Positions 25,348 through 33,437 of a DNA stretch of 64,000 nt are shown one piece after another (positions within the stretch are counted from its first letter, which is position 1; every line of letters begins with the position of its first letter). Source of the stretch: Leucobacter aridicollis (GTDB lineage Bacteria; Actinomycetota; Actinomycetes; Actinomycetales; Microbacteriaceae); contig NZ_CP075339.1 of the NCBI RefSeq assembly GCF_024399335.1, positions 3,410,001-3,474,000 on the forward strand, given 5' to 3'. The position numbers were made by a program, and so were the translations under genes. Under the pieces are notes generated by a model. The model did no database searches. It was not told the DNA's origin and worked only from the letters and a program-made list of their open reading frames with translations.

Positions 25348-26284
25348 ACAACTTTCCGCGGAAGATGAAGATCGACGAGAGGATCAGCGCGATCGCGAGC
25401 AGCACGATCGAGATTGCCGCTGAGCCTGAGAAGTCGTTCTGCCTGAACGCATAGAGGTAGGCGAGCTGATTGAGTGAGTAGTCTTCGGGCACGACGCCGC
25501 GCGTCGCCTGCGAGAGGATTCGTGGCTCGACGAAGAGCTGAGTTCCCGCCGCGAGGCTCATCACTCCCATGTAGGAGATCCACTTCGTCATCATCGGCAG
25601 CTGGATGTGCCATGCGGTCTGCACAGCGTTCGCCCCGTCGATTCGCGCGGCTTCCATCACCTCGGCGTCGATGTTATTGAGCGCACCGTACATGATGACG
25701 ATCCAGGAACCGGCGCCAGTCCAGAACGCAATGATCGTAAAGATGACTGGGAGGTTGTCGATCGAGACAGTACGCACGAGCGTGTCCAGACCGATCCCGC
25801 GGAGTAGGCCCGCGACGGGGCTCACAGTCGGGTCGAGCAGAAACAGCCAGAGCATCACGCTTGAGGCGCCGGCGATTGCCCCCGGAATGTAGTACAAGAA
25901 TCGCGCGCTCGCCGATACCCATCGCACCTTGATCGCATGCACGATCAGCGCGAGGGCGACCACGACGACGATCAGGCTGATGAGCCAGAACAGAATGTAG
26001 ACAGCGACGTGGGTTGCGGCTGGCCAGAACCTGTAGTCGGCGAAGATGCGGGTGAAGTTCTCAAAGCCAACGAATGCGCCGTTTCGCGTAAACGAGAGGT
26101 ACAGCGCGTAGAGCGCTGGGACGATGCCGAACGCAAGCAGCAGCAGCGTGTAGCCGCTGATGAAGATCTGGCCGAACCGCGCTTCGCGGTGCCGCAGCGA
26201 TGTGCGCTGCCTGGGTACTGCCCGCCGCCGACGCGGCCCGTTTTGGGCCGCGTCGGCGAGCAGGATTGTGCGGGTTTCAGACAA
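25334..26284 (-). CDS. Carbohydrate ABC transporter permease, MalF type
   Basis: Permease of 316 residues with a 45-residue cytoplasmic arginine-rich N-terminus and six helices. The EAA loop is EAARIDGANAVQTAWHIQLPMM. It abuts the binding-protein gene directly (26284/26285). Importer for fucose or a short fucoside is inferred from the downstream mutarotase, dehydrogenase and lactonase genes. Confidence 0.92.
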   Translation of the reverse strand: MSETRTILLADAAQNGPRRRRAVPRQRTSLRHREARFGQIFISGYTLLLLAFGIVPALYALYLSFTRNGAFVGFENFTRIFADYRFWPAATHVAVYILFWLISLIVVVVALALIVHAIKVRWVSASARFLYYIPGAIAGASSVMLWLFLLDPTVSPVAGLLRGIGLDTLVRTVSIDNLPVIFTIIAFWTGAGSWIVIMYGALNNIDAEVMEAARIDGANAVQTAWHIQLPMMTKWISYMGVMSLAAGTQLFVEPRILSQATRGVVPEDYSLNQLAYLYAFRQNDFSGSAAISIVLLAIALILSSIFIFRGKLFESD

Positions 26285-27646
26285 TTACTTCACCGTGTAC
26301 CCGTTGACCGTGGCTTCATTCTTCAGCTTCTCTTCCCAGGCTGGGAGCAGCGACTCGATCGTCTTTCCCTCGGCAACGCCGGGGATCACAACTGTTGCCC
26401 AGGCGGTTTCGGGGCTCCACTTCGTGACCGACCAGCCTGACCAGATTGAATCGGCCGCGGACGTCATGATCTCCTTGAAGTCGGCGTTCACGAAGTAGTT
26501 GGTCTCCTCGAGCTTCGCGAGCCAGCCCTCCGCCGCCGCCGTGTATGCGGGGTAGGCAGCCGAGGCTTCAACCTGGAACTCCGGTGCACTCGTCACGAAT
26601 GTCATGAACTCGGCAACAGCCGCGAGGTTCTTGCTGTGGCTGGATGCGTACCAGATTCCGCCGCCAACGTTGCCCGTGGCAACCTCGCCGCCTTCCCACT
26701 TGAGCGGCGCCGCTACGCCAATCTTGCCCGCGGGAGTTGCAAGTGCGCCCTGGAAGATAGCTCCCGTGTACCACACCGGCCCAGGCAGAGCCACGATCTT
26801 GTCCGCGTACTTGTCGGCAAACGTCGCGCTAAAGAAGCTGTCCTGCACGAGGGTGCCATTTTGCAGCATGCGGTCAAGGATCTTGGTGATCTTCTGAGTG
26901 TTCTTGTCAGAGGTGTCGGTAGAGAACTCTGTCCCTTCAGCTTGGAAGACTGGCGACTCGGTGCCGCCGTAGTAGACATAAGTCATGAAAGCGTCACCAA
27001 GGCTTCCGAGAATGTATCCCGGGTGCTCCTCTGCAAGTTTGTCGCCCAGTTGGCCATACTCTTCCCACGTGGTGGGAACTTCGTAGCCGAACTCATCGAG
27101 CAGGTCCTGGTTGTAGTAGGTCACCACCTGCGCAAGGTCGTTGCGAAGCCCGTAGACGGTACCGTCGACGGTGCCATAGTCGAGCGATCCCGCAGCGAAG
27201 CCCGCAAGGAACTCATCAGATAGGAGGCCCTTGTTCAGCGGTGCGGCAAATGGCTGCACACCATTTGTCTCCTGTGACGCCCAGATCGCGTCGTTCTGCT
27301 GCGACGAGAACACGACGTCCGGCCAGCCCTCGCCTGATTGGTCCATGAGAGCGACCTTCGTCTGGAAGGTACCTGAGCCACCCGCATTGCCGTCGTACAC
27401 CTCGTACTCGACGGCAATATCTGGGTGCGCCTCTCGGAACGCAGCGATCGCGGGCTCGCGCGACGCGTCTACCCACACCGTGATCGGGCTGTCGGCTACC
27501 TGTTCTGCCGCCGCGAAGCCGAATTCCGACTCGTCGGCGCCGCCGCCAGCACCCGAGGCGCAGCCCGTGAGAGCAAGGGCGCCGGCGAGCAGCGCACTCC
27601 CCACTGCGAGCAACTGGGTACGACGGGAGATTGTTTGCTTTGGCAT
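26285..27646 (-). CDS. Carbohydrate ABC transporter substrate-binding lipoprotein
   Basis: Family 1 solute-binding protein of 453 residues. The signal peptide ends in the lipobox LTGC near residue 29, so it is lipid-anchored outside the membrane. Conserved features include GLRNDLAQVVTYYNQDLLDEFGYEVPTTWEEY. An AAAGGA ribosome-binding site precedes the ATG. It leads the operon of two permeases, mutarotase, lactonase and aldose dehydrogenase, so it probably binds L-fucose or a related 6-deoxy sugar. Confidence 0.92.
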   Translation of the reverse strand: MPKQTISRRTQLLAVGSALLAGALALTGCASGAGGGADESEFGFAAAEQVADSPITVWVDASREPAIAAFREAHPDIAVEYEVYDGNAGGSGTFQTKVALMDQSGEGWPDVVFSSQQNDAIWASQETNGVQPFAAPLNKGLLSDEFLAGFAAGSLDYGTVDGTVYGLRNDLAQVVTYYNQDLLDEFGYEVPTTWEEYGQLGDKLAEEHPGYILGSLGDAFMTYVYYGGTESPVFQAEGTEFSTDTSDKNTQKITKILDRMLQNGTLVQDSFFSATFADKYADKIVALPGPVWYTGAIFQGALATPAGKIGVAAPLKWEGGEVATGNVGGGIWYASSHSKNLAAVAEFMTFVTSAPEFQVEASAAYPAYTAAAEGWLAKLEETNYFVNADFKEIMTSAADSIWSGWSVTKWSPETAWATVVIPGVAEGKTIESLLPAWEEKLKNEATVNGYTVK

Positions 27647-27684
27647 GTCGGTCCTTTGCTGGTCGACGTCGTTGACGACTAATG

Positions 27685-27720
27685 TTCCGGTCGGAATAAA
27701 GTTATTACATCATACGTGTG
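27685..27720 (-). promoter_or_regulatory. AT-rich promoter region with TTCCG-GT-CGGAA inverted repeat
   Basis: Upstream of the binding-protein gene, 27685-27696 forms TTCCG/CGGAA with a 2-base centre, next to an AT-rich stretch (27697-27710) and the near-palindrome TCATACGTGTGA (27709-27720). The latter shares TCATACG with the gntR intergenic region at 21388. Likely operator and promoter elements; the exact -10 is not certain. Confidence 0.45.
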
Positions 27721-27764
27721 ACCTTAGGCACAAGTGCGCGCTCAATCTCCCCCCAAGGCTGACG

Positions 27765-27811
27765 AAAAAGAGCGTGGCGCGGGACGCACACACTGCTCCC
27801 GAGCCACGCTC
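27765..27811 (-). terminator. Rho-independent terminator after the FAH-SDR-FAH operon
   Basis: On the minus strand GAGCGTGGC (27811-27803) pairs with GCCACGCTC (27778-27770), with GGGA/TCCC extending the stem inward, followed by TTTTTC (27769-27764). It lies 38 bases past the end of the FAH-family gene at 27849 and separates two operons. Confidence 0.85.
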
Positions 27812-27848
27812 ACTCTATTTGGTGGCAGTTCAATAACTGCCCCATCGA

Positions 27849-29012
27849 CTACCCCTCAGCGGCGATCCTCCGCTGCCCCGCCATGAACTCGCGAAGCCCA
27901 ACCGACCATCGCGGCAGCTCAGACATTCGTCGAACCGTGTTTCGCAGCGTCCCCAGATGTGGGCTACGAATCGTGACACTGTCCCCATACTCGTGGGTAA
28001 ACCCAAGACCAGGCTCGCCACGGTCCGCCGTCGGGGCAAACAGGGTCCCAGTGAACAACACAAACCCATCGGGGTACTGATGATGCTCACCGTAGGTTGC
28101 GTCGACAAGATCCTCGAACGGCCGACTGATCCGCGCGACCGAGTTCACGCCAGTCATCACGTACCCATCCACGCCCTCAACTCTGAGCTCGATGTCCTCG
28201 CTCCGCACCGACTCAAGGGTGAAGTGCTCGTCGAACAGCCGCAAGAACGGCCCGACCGCGCTTGAGGCATTGTTGTCCTTTGCCTTTCCAAGCAGCAGCG
28301 CGCTCCGCCCCTCCACGTCGCGCAGGTTCACGTCGTTGCCAAGCGTGACACCGCGAATCTCGCCACGCGAGTTCACCGACAGCACGAGCTCTGGCTCAGG
28401 GTTGTTCCATGCCGAGAAGTCGGGGACACCAATACCCGCGCCGACTCCGACAGACGCGAGCACAGGCGCCTTCGAGAACACCTCGGGGTCAGGGCCGATT
28501 CCAACCTCAAGATACTGCGACCAGAACCCGCGATCCTGCAACACGCGCTTCGCATCGAGCGCCGCGGCCGAGCCAGGCTGGAGCGAGGCAAGGTCCCCTC
28601 CGATCGCCGCGGCAACTTCCGCTCGCACCGCCGAGGCGGCCGCCGGATCGCCCCCACAGCGCTCCTCGATGACGCGTTCTACCATCGAGTCAACGAAGGT
28701 GACGCCGCACGCCTTCACAACCTGCAGGTCAATCGGCGCGAGCAAGTGCGGTCGCTCAGTATCGCCCGCAAAGCTCGCCTCGAGCACCTCATCAAGGCTC
28801 CAGCGATGCGTTGACTCTGTTTCTCGGAGGCGAGCGACAGGGTCAAGCTCATCAAGCAAGTCAGAGACGGTGGCGATGTCTCGGCTCAGGTCTACAAGCT
28901 CATCTCCGCGCACGACCGCGACTCGCCCAGCACGAACCACCGGGTCCCATACTCGGGCTATGAGCGTCGCCTCCGCAGCGTCGACAGGGAGCACATCAAT
29001 TGATTTCAACAC
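27849..29012 (-). CDS. Fumarylacetoacetate hydrolase (FAH) family protein, long form
   Basis: FAH-fold protein of 387 residues from the GTG at 29012, chosen because AAAGGA lies 6-7 bases upstream; a frame 9 codons longer lacks such a site. The C-terminal catalytic region has EPELVLSVNSRGEIRGVTLGNDVNLRDVEG, where the acidic residues would bind Mg. The long N-terminal extension recalls 2-keto-3-deoxy-pentonate dehydratases of the FAH family (KdxD-like), not the short hydrolases. It may act on a 2-keto-3-deoxy acid alongside the other FAH protein at 29852; which step each performs is unresolved. Confidence 0.8.
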   Translation of the reverse strand: MLKSIDVLPVDAAEATLIARVWDPVVRAGRVAVVRGDELVDLSRDIATVSDLLDELDPVARLRETESTHRWSLDEVLEASFAGDTERPHLLAPIDLQVVKACGVTFVDSMVERVIEERCGGDPAAASAVRAEVAAAIGGDLASLQPGSAAALDAKRVLQDRGFWSQYLEVGIGPDPEVFSKAPVLASVGVGAGIGVPDFSAWNNPEPELVLSVNSRGEIRGVTLGNDVNLRDVEGRSALLLGKAKDNNASSAVGPFLRLFDEHFTLESVRSEDIELRVEGVDGYVMTGVNSVARISRPFEDLVDATYGEHHQYPDGFVLFTGTLFAPTADRGEPGLGFTHEYGDSVTIRSPHLGTLRNTVRRMSELPRWSVGLREFMAGQRRIAAEG

Positions 29013-29096
29013 CGTTGTCCTTTCAAATTCTTGCAGCAAGGCCGCCGCTCCCCTGCTCTCGGCAGGAGCGCGGCGGCCCGAGTGTGGAGGCGTGAG

Positions 29097-29852
29097 TTAC
29101 GCCGTCGGCCGAAGCCGCAGTCCGTCCATACCGCCGTCGACGGCGATCGCGGTGCCCGTCGTGGATCCAGCGAGCGGGCTCGCGAGGTAGGCGACCGCGG
29201 CCGCAACCTCCTCGGGCTGCACGAGCCGCAGGTGCGGCTGGCGCGCCTCAAGCGCTGCGCGCTCCGCCGCTGGGTCCGGTGCCGAGTCCAACAGCCGCTG
29301 CACCCAGGGCGTGTTTGCCGTCCCGGGGTTCACGCAGTTCACGCGGATTCCCTCGCGAAGGTGGTCGGCAGCCATCTGCAGCGTGAGCGAGTAGACGGCT
29401 CCCTTTGACGCGCCGTAGAGCGCGCGCTCGGGAAGCCCGGCCGTAACAGCGATCGACGCCGTGTTGACGATCGCCGCCGACGGCGACTTACGCAGCCATG
29501 GCAGCGCTGCGCGCGAGACGCGAACGAGCCCGAGCACGTTGATGTTCAGCACGCGCATCCACTCAGCGTCGTCGTTGGCCTCGATTGTGCCCTGCGCGCC
29601 GACGCCAGCATTGTTCACGACAATGTCGATGCGGCCGAAGCGCTCGGCAACTGCTTGAATCCCGGCGTTCACGCTGTCGGTGTCAGCGATATCGACACGT
29701 ACGGCGAACACGCCAGCTGGAACGTTCTCGGTGTTCAGGTCGAACACAACCGCTTCGGCACCGCCCGCGCGGAATCTGTCGACGATCGCGGCTCCGATAC
29801 CCGAGGCCCCACCCGTGACGATCGCTACGAGTCCTGCAAACTCTCCGCTCAT
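29097..29852 (-). CDS. SDR dehydrogenase, probable 2-keto-3-deoxy-L-fuconate dehydrogenase
   Basis: Short-chain dehydrogenase of 251 residues. The cofactor loop is TGGASGIG near residue 13, with NNAGV near residue 87, the catalytic Ser in NTASIAV and the YGASK Tyr/Lys. It begins one base inside the preceding FAH gene's stop (TGATG-type coupling). In the known non-phosphorylating fucose route an SDR oxidises 2-keto-3-deoxy-L-fuconate at C4 to the 2,4-diketo acid that an FAH hydrolase then cleaves; both partners are adjacent here. Confidence 0.88.
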   Translation of the reverse strand: MSGEFAGLVAIVTGGASGIGAAIVDRFRAGGAEAVVFDLNTENVPAGVFAVRVDIADTDSVNAGIQAVAERFGRIDIVVNNAGVGAQGTIEANDDAEWMRVLNINVLGLVRVSRAALPWLRKSPSAAIVNTASIAVTAGLPERALYGASKGAVYSLTLQMAADHLREGIRVNCVNPGTANTPWVQRLLDSAPDPAAERAALEARQPHLRLVQPEEVAAAVAYLASPLAGSTTGTAIAVDGGMDGLRLRPTA

Positions 29853-30709
29853 CAGTTCGCCTCCTCGTACGCGACGTACTCCTGACGCTGGCCGCCGAGG
29901 CCGTCAATCGACACCTCGACGACGTCGCCTGCCGAGAGGTAGGGGAACCGGCCAGAGAGCGCGACGCCCTCAGGGGTGCCGGTGAGCACAAGGTCGCCCG
30001 GCTCAAGCACCATGTACTGGCTCAGCTCGTGCACGATGTGCGCGATGCTAAAGATCATGTCTGAGGTCGACGAGTCCTGCCGAGTCTCGCCGTTCACGCT
30101 GCTCCGCAAGCGAACGTTCTGGGCGTCAATCTCATCGCGGGTGACGAGCCAGGGGCCAGTCGGCGAGAAACCGGGGGCAGACTTGCCCTTGCCCCACTGG
30201 CCTCCCGACAGGTCGATCTGCCAGGTGCGCTCCGATAGGTCGTTCACCACGACGTACCCCGCGATGTACTCCTCGGCCGCCTCGAGTGACTCGATGTAGC
30301 TCGCGCGCTTGCCGATCACGATGCCAAGCTCGACCTCCCAGTCGGTCTTCACGCTTCCCTTCGGAATGACGACGACGTCGTTCGGCCCAACAACCGTGTT
30401 GGGCAGCTTGTTGAAGATGACCATGTTCTCGGGCGGCGCGGAGCCTGATTCGGCGGCGTGCGCGGCGTAGTTCATGCCGACGCACACGACAGCGGAGGGT
30501 CGCGCGATGGGCGCGCCGACGCGCATCTCGGCTGCGCCCTCAAGCACTGGCAACTCGCCAGCGTCGAGTAGGCGCTGAACCTCGGCGGTACCCGCCTCGA
30601 GGAATGCGCCGTCAATCTTCGCCGTGATGGCACGCAGGTCGTACGTGGCCGAGTCGGTCACGAGGGCGGGAATTTCAGCCCCAATGGGACCAAGCTGGGC
30701 GAACTTCAT
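29852..30709 (-). CDS. FAH family hydrolase, probable 2,4-diketo-3-deoxy-L-fuconate hydrolase
   Basis: Protein of 285 residues from the ATG at 30709 (the frame is open 26 codons further without homology). The FAH core is GMNYAAHAAES, then DWEVELGIVIGKRA with the acidic metal ligands and VVNDLSERTWQ. It would cleave the 2,4-diketo acid made by the adjacent SDR to pyruvate and L-lactate. This gene is first in a three-gene operon ending at the terminator near 27765. Confidence 0.87.
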   Translation of the reverse strand: MKFAQLGPIGAEIPALVTDSATYDLRAITAKIDGAFLEAGTAEVQRLLDAGELPVLEGAAEMRVGAPIARPSAVVCVGMNYAAHAAESGSAPPENMVIFNKLPNTVVGPNDVVVIPKGSVKTDWEVELGIVIGKRASYIESLEAAEEYIAGYVVVNDLSERTWQIDLSGGQWGKGKSAPGFSPTGPWLVTRDEIDAQNVRLRSSVNGETRQDSSTSDMIFSIAHIVHELSQYMVLEPGDLVLTGTPEGVALSGRFPYLSAGDVVEVSIDGLGGQRQEYVAYEEAN

Positions 30710-30835
30710 TGAACACTCGTTTCTCGCAAAGGTGGGATGTTTACAAGAAACTGTACCCGAATCCAGGCGTGAACCGCACCGAAACACCTACAAATAAGCT
30801 GAATATCCCTGCAGCCAGCCCCAAAAGTGGGATCT

Positions 30836-31534
30836 CTAAGACTGTGCCGTGCCAGCCGGAGCCACGGTTGCCTCCCGCAACCAGCTCTCGATGCCCGCGA
30901 TATGCGCAGTCATGAGCGCCGCGGCAAGCTCAGAGTCGCCTGCGGCGATTGCCTGAGCAATCGCGCGATGCTCAGACACCGTTCGACCGGTCGCGCCATC
31001 CTGCGTGAGCGCGCGCCAAACGCGCGCGCGCACTGTGTGGGCAGCGAGTGACTCGACGAGGCTCGACAGGTACCCGTTGCCGACCGCAGCGACGATCGCG
31101 CGGTGAAAGTCGGAGTCGTGGCGCACGAGCGCATCGGTGTCGGTCTCCTCGCTCACGCTCGCGACCTCGCGTTCCAGGTCGGCGATCGCCTGAGCGTCCA
31201 TGACACGAGCCGCCTGCGCCGCGGCCTGCGGCTCGAGCATTCGCCGCACCGCGAACATCTCAAGCACCGAATCGTCGCTGTGCAGGTCTGCAGCGAAGTT
31301 CATTACCTCGAGCAGCATGCTCGGCTCGAGGCTCGTCACGTAGGTGCCGTCGCCGCGCCGCACGTCGAGGACCCGAATCACCTCGAGTGCCTTCACGGCC
31401 TCGCGCAGCGAGTTCCGGGAGGCGCCGAGCAGCTCACCGAGCTCCTTCTCCGGGGGCAATCTGTCGCCAGGCGCGAGATCCCCGGTCCGGATCATTTCCT
31501 TAATGCGAAAGATCACATCGTCAGTGACTGCCAT
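30836..31534 (-). CDS. GntR family regulator, FadR/FCD subfamily
   Basis: Regulator of 232 residues from ATG 31534. The winged helix is near residues 6-70 (PPEKELGELLGASRNSLREAVKAL), followed by an FCD domain with RHDSDFHRAIV and SEHRAIAQAI metal-site residues. It lies upstream of and in line with the FAH-SDR-FAH operon, 126 bases away, and divergent from a second GntR gene. Probably senses a fucose-derived acid. Confidence 0.9.
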   Translation of the reverse strand: MAVTDDVIFRIKEMIRTGDLAPGDRLPPEKELGELLGASRNSLREAVKALEVIRVLDVRRGDGTYVTSLEPSMLLEVMNFAADLHSDDSVLEMFAVRRMLEPQAAAQAARVMDAQAIADLEREVASVSEETDTDALVRHDSDFHRAIVAAVGNGYLSSLVESLAAHTVRARVWRALTQDGATGRTVSEHRAIAQAIAAGDSELAAALMTAHIAGIESWLREATVAPAGTAQS

Positions 31535-31637
31535 GCTTTCGATCCTAGAGGAGGACGCCCGCCACGATTCCCCATTACGCTTGACAGCGCAGGCACCAGC
31601 AGGGGTGACCGCGCATACTCCCGAGGGGATCTCATCC

Positions 31638-32375
31638 ATGGCTTCACACCCGGATCACTCACAGGCTGACCCGCACGCCTTCGCGTCGGTGTACGAACTG
31701 ATCCGGTCGCGTGTGCTTCGCGAGGAGATCCCGCCGAACGCGCGCATCAACATTGACGCGCTTGCCCGCGAGCTCGAGGTGTCCTCGACCCCCGTGCGGG
31801 AAGCCCTCAGGCAGCTCCAGGGCGACAACCTCGTCGTGCAGGAGCCTGGTCGTGGCTATCGAACGACGCCGATCTTGAACGCCGCTGAGCTTCGCGAGCT
31901 GTTCGAGTTCAGGCTGCTCGTCGAGCCGTGGGCGGCAAAGATCGCCGCCACCGACAGGCTACAAAACCCCGGCTACGTGCTTGAGCGGGAGATCGCAGAC
32001 ATCACCGACCTCATCGGCCGACAGGCTGACATTCGATACGAACTCATGGACCACGACATCAGGTTTCACGACGCGATCCTCAGCAGCACAGGCAACGAGG
32101 TGTTGCGCACCGCCTACTCGCAGACTCACTGCCATCTTCACGCATTCAGACTGCACCCTGGCGAGCGCACCGGGCAGTACACAGTCGCCGAGCATCGGGT
32201 CATCCACGAGGCGATTCGCAGCCGCGAACCAGAAGCCGCCGAGCAGGCAATGCGCGATCACCTCACCGCCGCCTACCTGAGGTTTGAGGTCGCGCACGGG
32301 GTGAATTCGGGTGCGCCGTACTTGCCGGGAGCCCATCAGGATCGGCCCGCACCGACAACCTCGCTCGCCCTCTGA
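31638..32375 (+). CDS. GntR family regulator, FCD subfamily
   Basis: Regulator of 245 residues from ATG 31638, with a weak purine-rich GAGGGGA site upstream. The winged helix spans residues 12-75 (INIDALARELEVSSTPVREALRQL), then an FCD domain with DHDIRFHDAIL and VAEHRVIHEAI. Divergent from another GntR gene; the shared 103-base gap probably holds operators for both, but I see no strong inverted repeat. It converges on the mutarotase gene with a 9-base gap. Confidence 0.9.
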   Translation: MASHPDHSQADPHAFASVYELIRSRVLREEIPPNARINIDALARELEVSSTPVREALRQLQGDNLVVQEPGRGYRTTPILNAAELRELFEFRLLVEPWAAKIAATDRLQNPGYVLEREIADITDLIGRQADIRYELMDHDIRFHDAILSSTGNEVLRTAYSQTHCHLHAFRLHPGERTGQYTVAEHRVIHEAIRSREPEAAEQAMRDHLTAAYLRFEVAHGVNSGAPYLPGAHQDRPAPTTSLAL

Positions 32376-32384
32376 CTGGGCGAG

Positions 32385-32708
32385 CTACTCGTGGTGGAAG
32401 ACCTCGGGCAGCTCGGTCCACCAGTCGCCCTCTGCACGGTCGGGAAGCGGCTGCTGCAGCGGTTGCTGCACTGACCACCACCGCTGCGTTTCGGGGTCTG
32501 CGGCCATTTTCGCCATGTCGGCTTCGTAGTCGTCGCCCACGTACTCGAAGTACGAGAACAGCAGTTCGCCGTGGCGAAAGATCGAATAGTTCTGAATGTT
32601 GCTCGCGGTGATTCGTTCAAGTACAGTCGGCCAGACGGCGGCGTGATAGCGCTCGTACGCCTCGCGATGCTCTGCTGGCAGGCCGATGACCTGCGCCACC
32701 CGCTTCAT
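32385..32708 (-). CDS. L-fucose/L-rhamnose mutarotase (RhaM family), second copy
   Basis: Protein of 107 residues matching the same family as 24074: YERYHAAVWPTVLERI, NYSIFRHGELLFSYFEYVGDDYEADMAKMA, and a closing WWSVQQPL. The two copies are only moderately similar. It ends the fucoside operon and overlaps the cutC stop by 4 nt, so it would convert the fucose anomer released by the fucosidases. Confidence 0.88.
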   Translation of the reverse strand: MKRVAQVIGLPAEHREAYERYHAAVWPTVLERITASNIQNYSIFRHGELLFSYFEYVGDDYEADMAKMAADPETQRWWSVQQPLQQPLPDRAEGDWWTELPEVFHHE

Positions 32709-33427
32709 CGCGCGCTCCCGGCCAGCGCCGCGGCAGCGGCACCGACAATTCCAGCGTCTGTGACGTCGAACTCAGGGGCACCACCCCCTGGGCCGCTCGG
32801 GGCCGTACTCGTCGAGGGGCGCTTCGCCGAGAGATGGATCGCGGCGATCCCAGTCGCCACGAGCGTCGGGATCGCGTCGACTGTCACTCCGCCACCGGCC
32901 ATAATGTCGAGTCTGTCTGCCGCGGCTTCGACGAGACGCGCGAGCGTTTCGGCGCCGTCGAGGCTCTGCGCGGCACCACCGGAGGTGAGTATCCGCGTGA
33001 CGCCCGCGTCGACGAGCGACTCGAGCACTCCCTCCGGCTGCGCAAGAGTGTCGATCGCACGATGGAACACGAGATCGGCAGCGCCTGCCGCGTCGCGCCA
33101 GCGCGCGAGCGCCTCGGTGTCGACGAGCCCGGCCTCAGTGAGCGCGCCGACGACAACGCCGCCGGCTCCTCGCTTCGTCGCTTCGGCAATGTCACGGCTC
33201 ACAAGCTCGATCTCGTCGGCGTCGTAGACGAAGCCACCGGGCCTTGGCCGCACGAGCACTGCGATCCGCTCGCCGCCGACGGCGTCGACAACCTGTTCAA
33301 TCGTGCCGATCGAGGGAGTCAGCCCGCCGACGCCGAGCGCCTGGCAGAGCTCCAGGCGATCCGCACCAGCTCCGATCGCGGTGCGGGCACCGGCGACGTC
33401 TTGGACGGCAATTTCGAGGAGAGTCAT
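32705..33427 (-). CDS. cutC: CutC family TIM-barrel protein
   Basis: Protein of 240 residues from ATG 33427, recognised from LEIAVQDVAGARTAIGAGADRLELCQALGVGGLTPS and the closing GGGVTVDAIPTL. CutC is traditionally called a copper-homeostasis protein, though its biochemical activity is unsettled. Here it lies inside a fucosidase/ABC-importer operon, 10 bases after the GH29 gene, which argues for a carbohydrate-related job. The isolated longer frame upstream overlaps GH29 and was discarded. Confidence 0.9.
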   Translation of the reverse strand: MTLLEIAVQDVAGARTAIGAGADRLELCQALGVGGLTPSIGTIEQVVDAVGGERIAVLVRPRPGGFVYDADEIELVSRDIAEATKRGAGGVVVGALTEAGLVDTEALARWRDAAGAADLVFHRAIDTLAQPEGVLESLVDAGVTRILTSGGAAQSLDGAETLARLVEAAADRLDIMAGGGVTVDAIPTLVATGIAAIHLSAKRPSTSTAPSGPGGGAPEFDVTDAGIVGAAAAALAGSAR

Positions 33428-33437
33428 ACTGTGATCC

